From Sedimentisphaerales bacterium (lineage in GTDB: Bacteria; Planctomycetota; Phycisphaerae; Sedimentisphaerales; SG8-4), in assembly GCA_016932895.1 (NCBI GenBank), contig JAFGCA010000581.1, forward strand, positions 1-14,279: a stretch of 14,279 bases of DNA, in the 5' to 3' direction. Positions 8,494-14,279 of this stretch are shown here, one piece after another. Within the stretch, counting starts at the first letter, position 1; every line of letters begins with the position of its first letter. The notes below the pieces were generated by a model. That model did no database searches. It saw only the letters and a program-made list of their open reading frames with translations, and was not told the DNA's origin. Position numbers and translations under genes: made by a program.

Positions 8494-8517
8494 AAAAAGC
8501 CGCTCCGGACAGCGGCT
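8494..8517 (-). terminator. intrinsic terminator facing the minus strand
   Basis: Read on the minus strand, AGCCGCT, a 6-nt loop and AGCGGCT form a perfect 7-bp stem (8517 down to 8498), immediately followed by TTTTT (8498-8494). That is a textbook intrinsic terminator. It lies upstream of the HEAT gene and just before the plus-strand LptC-like gene, so it would stop transcripts antisense to that gene. No minus-strand gene ends here. Confidence 0.6.
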
Positions 8518-8532
8518 GCGATGGAAGGAACG

Positions 8533-9345
8533 ATGTCCATGGATTGGAATGGTTGTCTCGAAGGCGCGTTTTCGGACCTTTTCGCGAGACGGAAACTGTT
8601 TCTTCTGCTCCTCTTCTGGACCGGCGGCCTGGGGATCCTCTTCGGTTATGGGACGCGGTCGGCAAAATTTATTCAATCGCCCACGATTTCCGGGGACCTC
8701 TCCGTCTTTGGCGAGAACGACACCGGGGCCTTCTTTGCGTGCCGCACATCCGCCGAGGCTGGTCGATCGCCCTACCGGGTCGAATTCGACAATCTGCGCG
8801 TCGATGACGGCAGCATCGGTCTTTTCCGCACGGCCGCGCACAAGGTCGTGCAGATCGAGAACCTGCGCGTCACGTTCTCGCCACCTGCGGCCGCCGCCGG
8901 CGCGAGCGGTGCCCCTGCCCTGGGAGAATTCTACAGTCTCTTCGCCCCGCAGCGGGACAACGCCATCGGCGGCGACGGGCTGGGCCTCTTTCACGATCTC
9001 CAGGGCGCCGAGGGGGACGTATCGATTTCTATCGATCTGGCCGACACCACAGAGGTGCGGATTCGCGGTTTGACCTGGGAGATTCACCACGGCGGCGCGA
9101 CCCTCTTCCGGGCCCGATGCCGGGACGCACGCTTATACGCCGGATCGAACCGGATCATGCTGCGCGGCCATGTGACGCTGACGGCCCACGGACGCACTCT
9201 CGAGAGCAACTGCCTCGAGCTGGATATGCAAAGCGGACGCATCATCGCAAATACGCGATACATCCTGACCCGAGACGGGCACAGGCAATTCGGTATGGGC
9301 ACTTGTTTCGATGCCGCCCTGAAGAAGATCGGCGCGACATCGTGA
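8533..9345 (+). CDS. LptC/OstA-like single-pass envelope protein
   Basis: A 270-residue protein with a short cytoplasmic start, one membrane segment (residues 22-39, LFLLLLFWTG then GLGILFGY) and a beta-rich periplasmic part. The C-terminal stretch from about 200 to 262 has the alternating pattern of LptC/OstA-like domains: an L.GHV.L.AHGR.LES..LELD run, then GRIIANTRYILTRDG and a G.G..FD close. By family analogy it would handle a lipid or polysaccharide at the inner membrane, but no other lpt gene is present. GGAAGGA at 8523-8529 serves either ATG 8533 or ATG 8539; 8533 was chosen, and 8521 and 8446 lack an SD. A 19-bp gap to the next gene suggests an operon. Confidence 0.65.
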   Translation: MSMDWNGCLEGAFSDLFARRKLFLLLLFWTGGLGILFGYGTRSAKFIQSPTISGDLSVFGENDTGAFFACRTSAEAGRSPYRVEFDNLRVDDGSIGLFRTAAHKVVQIENLRVTFSPPAAAAGASGAPALGEFYSLFAPQRDNAIGGDGLGLFHDLQGAEGDVSISIDLADTTEVRIRGLTWEIHHGGATLFRARCRDARLYAGSNRIMLRGHVTLTAHGRTLESNCLELDMQSGRIIANTRYILTRDGHRQFGMGTCFDAALKKIGATS

Positions 9346-9364
9346 TATCAAGAAGGGAATCAGA

Positions 9365-10981
9365 ATGCTCGGACGGATATCTGCATGGACTCGGCTGGTA
9401 TGCCTGACGTTGGCCTTCGCGGCCCCCGCGGCGGCACATGAAGACCTCACGGCAGGTCGAGCCAGGATGCTCGAGGGCAGCACGGCCGGTTTCGCGCACG
9501 CCTATCAGATCTTTGACGCCGCGTTGGAGAACGAGAACCGGTCGCATGACGCCGACGACCGCGAACTTGTCTTCCTGCACACCGTGACGCGCGCGGTCGT
9601 GCTGTTTCACGACTACCCCGACGTCGTCCCGGCGGCTCGCTTTCTCGCGCTGGCGGAGGAATTCGGAATCAGCCTGGCACAAAGCACGCTCGTCGATTTC
9701 AAAACCGTTCTATCTCCCGGCAGCAGCGAGGACTGTGTCTCGTCGTCCCCGGGTGCAGATACGCCGGCGCGGCGCGACCTGGTGCTGATGGAACTGAGCG
9801 CCGTCATCGCCGAGCTGGATTCTATCCGGAACACGCCCACACCGCTGACGGTGCGTTTCGCGCCACAGGAGACAGGACTGGCCGGCACGGTGGAGGTCGA
9901 TTACGGAGAGGTCCTGATTCTCAAGGGGCTGCTGTTGGCCTGTCAAGCGGAGCTTGAAGGGCAAGCCGCCCGGCATCTCGACGGCGATCCGGAAACGACG
10001 CGGTGGGATGCATGTCTCGCCGAGAACTTCCCCGGCGTGGAGGGAACGGGCGCCGCGACCGAAATCGATCTGCTACGCGTCGTGGACGATTGCGTGCATG
10101 ATGCGCTCTATCGCGAGTCTTCGCGTCCGATGGCCGAGCGGGCCGGACCTTGCGATGAAGACGACGGGGCGGCGGTTTCAACCCCGGCCGTCGCGCGTCT
10201 CGCCGACGCCATCACATGCTTCCTCGACGCAATCGATTACATGCTTTCTGAGAACCATCCTCCCGGCGTCGATCCACAAGAGGACGAGATGCTGTACTTG
10301 GGCCCGAACGCGCGGGGGCAGATGGCGCCGGTCCAGGCGCGGCTGCGGGCCTGGCGCCGGTCCCTGCGGGGCTCGACACCGGCGAAAACCGTCGAGACCA
10401 CATGGCGGTACGATCTGTGCGACGCCAACGGCGACTTCCTGGGAGAGCTGGTGCTCACCCAGGACTCGCTCGGCCCCAACGGCAACGGCGGCTGGCTCGC
10501 TATGAATGACGGTGCAGTCCTGACCATCGAATGGATGGACACGGGAGCGGACAACACCGTGGTTATGGACCTGCACGACCGGACCACGCGGCGACAGGCG
10601 TGGCTTGAGGCAACCTTCAGCGCCGGTCGTGACAGCATTTCAAACGGAACGATGGACTGTTGGGGACAGAGCACGCGAATCGTAACGGGCGTGACGGGCA
10701 GACGCATCCAGAACTCCGCGCAGCCTGTACGCCTGCACGCAGACGAGGCTCCGGATGTGCATTCTCTCGGGCCCCGTGCCAGGCGGATGTCAGATGAAGA
10801 CCAGGCAGAGCCCTACGAAGCGGACTGGCCCGGCCTGCTTGATACACTGCTGACTGCAGGGCGTCGTGAGTGCCCCTGGGCAGTCTACAGGGCAGTCGTA
10901 ACGTCGCTGGCCAGAACACACCGAATAGCCGGAGACGACGTAGCCATCGCCATGCGTGGTGTGACGACCTGCACGCCGTAG
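9365..10981 (+). CDS. secreted cysteine-rich protein of unknown function
   Basis: I do not recognise a family. The 538-residue product has a clear signal peptide (residues 1-24, cleavage after APAAA). The mature part begins with a helical TPR-like stretch (GFAHAYQIFDAALENENRS, 42-60) continuing in helical segments to about 335. A more beta-rich section follows at 343-450 (WRYDLCDANGDFLGELVLTQ at 347-366), then a short helical C-terminus. Ten mature cysteines (124, 193, 217, 243, 263, 285, 352, 432, 503, 536), mostly beside acidic residues, suggest disulfides in the periplasm. AAGAAGGGA upstream gives a good ribosome site. It is probably translated from the same message as the LptC-like gene and may be its periplasmic partner, which is inference from position only. 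Confidence 0.8.
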   Translation: MLGRISAWTRLVCLTLAFAAPAAAHEDLTAGRARMLEGSTAGFAHAYQIFDAALENENRSHDADDRELVFLHTVTRAVVLFHDYPDVVPAARFLALAEEFGISLAQSTLVDFKTVLSPGSSEDCVSSSPGADTPARRDLVLMELSAVIAELDSIRNTPTPLTVRFAPQETGLAGTVEVDYGEVLILKGLLLACQAELEGQAARHLDGDPETTRWDACLAENFPGVEGTGAATEIDLLRVVDDCVHDALYRESSRPMAERAGPCDEDDGAAVSTPAVARLADAITCFLDAIDYMLSENHPPGVDPQEDEMLYLGPNARGQMAPVQARLRAWRRSLRGSTPAKTVETTWRYDLCDANGDFLGELVLTQDSLGPNGNGGWLAMNDGAVLTIEWMDTGADNTVVMDLHDRTTRRQAWLEATFSAGRDSISNGTMDCWGQSTRIVTGVTGRRIQNSAQPVRLHADEAPDVHSLGPRARRMSDEDQAEPYEADWPGLLDTLLTAGRRECPWAVYRAVVTSLARTHRIAGDDVAIAMRGVTTCTP

Positions 10982-11125
10982 CGTGTTCCGCGGGCGGTTG
11001 GACTACCACGAATCGTCATTCATTGCTTTGACTGCTCACTGCGACCAGCCAGTTCTTTTCTGCCCGACCCGCGACCATAAAGCCTTTTCTAAAATAGACT
11101 TATAACACGCACGAGGCACTTGGCC

Positions 11126-11155
11126 TTGACACAACCACCTGAAATCCGGTAAAAT
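11126..11155 (+). promoter_or_regulatory. sigma-70-type promoter for the propeller/DUF11 gene
   Basis: A perfect -35 box TTGACA (11126-11131) and a -10 box TAAAAT (11150-11155, five of six consensus) are separated by 18 nt. AT-rich sequence just upstream (about 11085-11105, including TTATAAC) could act as an UP element. The predicted start near 11162 leaves a leader of about 150 nt before the gene at 11314. Confidence 0.7.
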
Positions 11156-11181
11156 AGGCAAAATGGGCCGTGGAGGGTGTA

Positions 11182-11229
11182 ATGAAAAGACATACGCTCT
11201 CTGCAGTGATGAATTCCTCCGGAAAATGA
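11182..11229 (+). CDS. possible 15-codon leader peptide ORF
   Basis: ATG at 11182 follows GGAGG (11172-11176) at ideal spacing, a better ribosome site than that of the downstream gene. It encodes MKRHTLSAVMNSSGK and stops at TGA 11227-11229. It lies entirely in the leader of the propeller gene. No run of one amino acid points to classic attenuation. CCTCC at 11216-11220, inside the ORF, is complementary to its own GGAGG. It could be a regulatory upstream ORF or a chance ORF. Confidence 0.35.
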   Translation: MKRHTLSAVMNSSGK

Positions 11230-11246
11230 GCACTTCCTTGGCCTTC

Positions 11247-11277
11247 GCACAGCGCCGTGCGTGTACGCTGCCTGTGC
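11247..11277 (+). promoter_or_regulatory. hairpin in the 5' leader
   Basis: GCACAG (11247-11252) pairs with CTGTGC (11272-11277). An inner GCG/CGC stem with loop TGTA sits inside, and TTG/CAA can extend the base with a bulge. It ends about 36 nt before the start codon of the propeller gene. No T-tract follows, so translational or stability control is more plausible than termination. Confidence 0.35.
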
Positions 11278-11313
11278 CAATGCTGACAACTCAATTGCAG
11301 ATGGGGATCGAAT

Positions 11314-14279
11314 ATGGAAGCGCGACGATGCACTGCCACACGGAGAAGCTGTATTCTCGGAACGGCGTTGACGGCCCTGATGGCCTTGGCAGCGGCGCCT
11401 CGGATCGCTGACGCCAAATCGCTGTACGTCATTACGCAGATCACCAACCAATATCGAGATATACCGATACAGGCGTATGACATTGCGCCCGACGGTACGC
11501 TGACCCTTCAGGCCGCTTACCCGGTTCCCTTTCAGGGCGCCGGGCTGGTCGGATTGGCCGTGGATTCCGACTCGGAATCCCTCTTTCTGACCTTTGAAAA
11601 GTACAACAAGATTCAGGCCCTGGATGCCCGAACCCTGACCGCAACGGGCATGGTGGTCGCGCCGGCAGCCACCAATCTCGCCGGTATCGTGTACGATCAC
11701 GATAAAAACCTCCTTTACTGCGTAGACCGCGGGACCCAGAACCTGTACGTCTACCGGTGGAACTCCGAACAGAAGAAACTGACCGCCATCCCGGGGGCAC
11801 CGTTCGCGCTGACCAATGCCACAGCCTACGGAATTGCGCTCGACGAGATAAGCGACCGGCTGTACGTGGCCAACCTGACAAAGCAGGTCACGGTCTACGA
11901 TACGTCGACCTGGGCTCTCGTGCGGACGATCTCTCTCAGCCGCCCGGCAGTCAGTATCGCGGTAGATCCCAGGCGGCGCTATCTCTATACAGGAGCTGGT
12001 TTTATCAGCAATTTCGACCTGGTCCAGTACGACTTGGCGCGCGAAACGGAGAAGACGGTCCGAGTGGATCCCGAGGCAGGCGTCATGGGCCTCGGCGTGA
12101 ACGTCCGGACGGGATTCGTATATGTCACCACGGGACAAAACAACATGTCGGGAGGAGACGATCTGCTGGTTTTCAACAACTCCCTCGCGCTGATCCAGGT
12201 GATCGAAGAAATAGGGAATCCAACCGGTCTGGCGATTCCGGAGGGCCATACGAGCTACAATCCCCTCAATCTTAGCAAAGCCGTGGAGGCGCCGCTCGAG
12301 TCGAAAACAACCGAAAACGGCCTGGTGCTCATCCCGGCCGGAGAGAAGTTCACCTATTCCATCTGTTTCGATCCCGCCGATTTCGCCGTCACAAATGTGA
12401 ATCTCGTCGACACGTTGCCGGCGGAAGTAGCCTTCGTACGCGCTGACGGGGGCCAGGCTCCCGGCCGATACGAGCCTGCCAGTCACGTCTATATCTGGGA
12501 AAACGTCCCGCTGTCTGGAAACGAACCGGTGTGTTTGGATCTGGTTGTCCGCCTCAAGCGTGATACCCCGCCCGGCACAATCGTTACGAATCTGGTCACC
12601 ATTCGCACCAACCAGACCCCTCCGACGACGATGGGCGTCGATCTGGTGGCCGACGAAGGTCTGAATTCCCCGTTGAGCATCAGTAAGACGGTCGTCGGCG
12701 ACACAGAGTTCCAATACGTTCAGGCCGGGGAGCAGTTGATCTACTTGATCTGCTTTGCGAACAACGACGAAGTTCACGAGGTCGAGGAGGTACTCGTAAC
12801 AGACGTTCTCCCAGACGAAGTGACTTTCGTCCGCACCGACGGCATTGGCACGACGGGCGCTTATGATCTGCTGAGTCATACCTGTACCTGGTTCTACCCG
12901 CGCCTGGCACCGGGGCAAAGGGAATGTGTCGAGCTCGTTGTGCAACTGGACGCAGAACTGCCCTCCGGCACAACCGTGACCAACACGGCCACGATTACGA
13001 GTGCCGGAACCACCACCCAGGAAACCAGCGTCGACGTGGTTACAGGGTACAAACCGCTGGGTCTGGACAAGAGCGCCGTCGCCGAGCGCTCCGACGCCGT
13101 CGTGCCTTTGGAGCACGTCGAGCCGGGGCAAGAGTACATCTACCAGATCCGCTTTGACAATTTGGCCAACGGACGCACCGTGCACAACGTCGTTCTTACG
13201 GACCATTTGCCGGCGGAAGTGGCCTTCATTGACACCGAGGGCGGTGGCGTAACAAGCGAGTATGACGCGGACAGTCATACGTGCACCTGGTTCTTCCCGG
13301 AATTGGCACAGGATGCATCCGACAGTGTCGAGGTGATTGTCAGACTCAGCGAAGATGTTGCTTCCGGGGAGATCGTGACGAATACCGTCGTGATCGACAG
13401 CGACGAGACCCCCTCAACGAGTGCGACCGCCAATCTGGACGTTCTGATCGGATACCAGCCGCTCGGACTGAGCAAGAGCGCCGTCGCCAAAGACGCGGAC
13501 GCGAAGGAGGCATTGGAATACGTCGATCCGGGGCAGGAGTTTGTCTACCAGATCTGCTTCGACAATCTGGGAAACAACCGCACGGTGCATAATGTGGCGA
13601 TTGTGGATCGTTTGCCGGACGAGGTGACTTTTGTAGGCGCCGACGGCGATGGTTCCTTTGGCGAATACGACCGTGATGAACACACGTACGCGTGGACGTA
13701 TCCCTGGCTTCTACCCGGCGCCGGTGACTGCGTGGAGGTCGTGGTACGGCTTATCGAGAGCATCGCTCCCGGCAGCGGGGTGACAAACCACGTCGTGATC
13801 AGCAGCGACGAGACGCCCTCGACAACCGCCAGCGCGCGTGTGACGGCGGGAGGCACGGTACTGCGGCTCAGCAAGACCGTCGTAGGCGGGATCGTGGATG
13901 GCCCCAACGAAAAGGGACAGTTTGTCGTGGACCCCGGGACAGACGTCACCTACACCCTCTGTTTTGAGAATGCCTCCGAAGAGACGCTGACGCACCTGGA
14001 GATCGTGGACACGCTGCCCGAACAAGTCAGCTTCGTGACTGCCGACGGCGATCAGGAATCGGGAGCCTATGACGCCAGGACGCATACGTACACGTGGTTC
14101 TACGGAACGCTGGCTCCGAAGGCCCGCGCGTGCCTGGAACTGGTCGTCCACGTGGATGACCGTCTGGAACCGAACGTTGTGATCACGAACAGCGCGACGA
14201 TCCGGTGCAAGCAGGTGCCGGAAACGACAACCACCCAAGTCGAGATTGTCACAAGCGAGGACGACGGAGGCGGGCCCGG
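11314..14279 (+). CDS. secreted beta-propeller / DUF11-repeat surface protein (3' end beyond window)
   Basis: The frame is open from 11287 and runs uninterrupted to the window edge (988 codons plus two bases); the stop is outside. ATG 11314 gives a signal peptide with a basic start (RR at 4-5 and 10-11), a hydrophobic run at 13-28 and an A-D-A cleavage site at 32-34. Six blade-like motifs of the type G-[LI]-x-[VY]-D followed by LYV start at residues 80, 124, 173, 214, 259 and 305, indicating a YVTN/NHL-type beta-propeller. Five DUF11 repeats begin at 317, 452, 580, 715 and 848, each with LSK, [LI]CF, LP.[EQ]V.FV and VTN.V.I. Such proteins are exported and usually cell-surface. The ribosome site (GGGG near 11303) is weak. 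Whether a sorting signal or more repeats follow cannot be seen. Confidence 0.88.
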   Translation, partial: MEARRCTATRRSCILGTALTALMALAAAPRIADAKSLYVITQITNQYRDIPIQAYDIAPDGTLTLQAAYPVPFQGAGLVGLAVDSDSESLFLTFEKYNKIQALDARTLTATGMVVAPAATNLAGIVYDHDKNLLYCVDRGTQNLYVYRWNSEQKKLTAIPGAPFALTNATAYGIALDEISDRLYVANLTKQVTVYDTSTWALVRTISLSRPAVSIAVDPRRRYLYTGAGFISNFDLVQYDLARETEKTVRVDPEAGVMGLGVNVRTGFVYVTTGQNNMSGGDDLLVFNNSLALIQVIEEIGNPTGLAIPEGHTSYNPLNLSKAVEAPLESKTTENGLVLIPAGEKFTYSICFDPADFAVTNVNLVDTLPAEVAFVRADGGQAPGRYEPASHVYIWENVPLSGNEPVCLDLVVRLKRDTPPGTIVTNLVTIRTNQTPPTTMGVDLVADEGLNSPLSISKTVVGDTEFQYVQAGEQLIYLICFANNDEVHEVEEVLVTDVLPDEVTFVRTDGIGTTGAYDLLSHTCTWFYPRLAPGQRECVELVVQLDAELPSGTTVTNTATITSAGTTTQETSVDVVTGYKPLGLDKSAVAERSDAVVPLEHVEPGQEYIYQIRFDNLANGRTVHNVVLTDHLPAEVAFIDTEGGGVTSEYDADSHTCTWFFPELAQDASDSVEVIVRLSEDVASGEIVTNTVVIDSDETPSTSATANLDVLIGYQPLGLSKSAVAKDADAKEALEYVDPGQEFVYQICFDNLGNNRTVHNVAIVDRLPDEVTFVGADGDGSFGEYDRDEHTYAWTYPWLLPGAGDCVEVVVRLIESIAPGSGVTNHVVISSDETPSTTASARVTAGGTVLRLSKTVVGGIVDGPNEKGQFVVDPGTDVTYTLCFENASEETLTHLEIVDTLPEQVSFVTADGDQESGAYDARTHTYTWFYGTLAPKARACLELVVHVDDRLEPNVVITNSATIRCKQVPETTTTQVEIVTSEDDGGGP
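12262..14257 (+). repeat. five tandem DUF11 repeats inside the coding region
   Basis: Units start at 12262, 12667, 13051, 13456 and 13855, spaced 405, 384, 405 and 399 bp. Units 3 and 4 are closest: both open with PLGL.KSAVA, then E.V.PGQE..YQI.FDN, RTVHNV and LP.EV.F, and both share SDETPST-type ends with a neighbouring unit. This points to duplication of one unit. The repeats form Ig-like beta-sandwich stalks in related proteins. Confidence 0.85.

Larger units (their letters stand above)
8193..8532. other. divergent intergenic region
   Basis: About 340 bp separate the minus-strand cluster from the plus-strand block. It must carry control sequences for one or both directions, but no pair of -35 and -10 boxes with proper spacing is convincing. 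It contains a small repeat family (GGCAG/CTGCC) at 8222-8253 and an intrinsic terminator facing minus at 8494-8517. Open frames crossing it look like chance. Confidence 0.5.

Noticed and set aside
11163..11411. 82-residue plus-strand frame across the leader and signal-peptide region
   Set aside because: It overlaps the real start of the propeller gene in another frame and has no recognisable features. Its internal ATG overlaps the stop of the 15-codon ORF, but this alone is weak evidence.
11314..12258. Idea that the propeller part and DUF11 part are separate genes
   Set aside because: The frame is continuous with no stop or start signal between them. One signal peptide serves both.
11089..13278. 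729-residue open frame on the minus strand
   Set aside because: It is antisense to the propeller/DUF11 gene. Its internal repetition is just the reverse of the DUF11 repeats, and the plus frame has a signal peptide, blade motifs and DUF11 motifs.

Overview
The window looks like chromosomal DNA of a GC-rich, Gram-negative-type bacterium, most likely a Planctomycetota member (Phycisphaerae-like) or a relative in the PVC group. This is inferred from gene content: a Tat-exported Gfo/Idh/MocA oxidoreductase, a URO-D-family methyltransferase-like protein, a very large secreted GH106-like glycosidase and a small HEAT-repeat protein lie side by side, a combination typical of glycan-degrading planctomycetes. 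No rRNA, tRNA, CRISPR array, integrase or transposase was seen.

Left block, minus strand (8192 down to 299). Five collinear genes run HEAT-repeat protein, Gfo/Idh/MocA oxidoreductase, small GyrI-like/'hydrolase' protein, GH106-like glycoside hydrolase, URO-D-family protein. Gaps are 72 to 206 bp and every gene has a recognisable Shine-Dalgarno sequence. It reads as a carbohydrate-catabolism cluster: the exported glycosidase releases a sugar such as rhamnose, the oxidoreductase acts on a sugar or derivative, and the URO-D protein may move a methyl group. No transporter or regulator is inside the window. The glycosidase/URO-D gap carries a REP doublet (REPIN-like) of 73 bp.

Divergent region (8193-8532, about 340 bp). 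It separates the two strands. It holds a good intrinsic terminator facing the minus strand and a small repeat that can form alternative hairpins in the HEAT leader. No convincing promoter was found.

Right block, plus strand (8533 to the window end). An LptC/OstA-like single-pass envelope protein and a cysteine-rich secreted protein form a two-gene unit with a 19-bp gap. After about 330 bp comes a near-consensus sigma-70 promoter with a 150-nt structured leader containing a 15-codon ORF. It drives a secreted surface-type protein made of a six-motif beta-propeller and five DUF11 repeats. That gene runs off the right edge and its frame stays open from 11314 to 14279.

The most interesting signals are: the paired cysteines in the DUF11 repeats, lost together in repeat 3; the structured leader with an SD-sequestering possibility; the REPIN-like element; and the His-for-Cys change at the predicted third zinc ligand of the URO-D protein.
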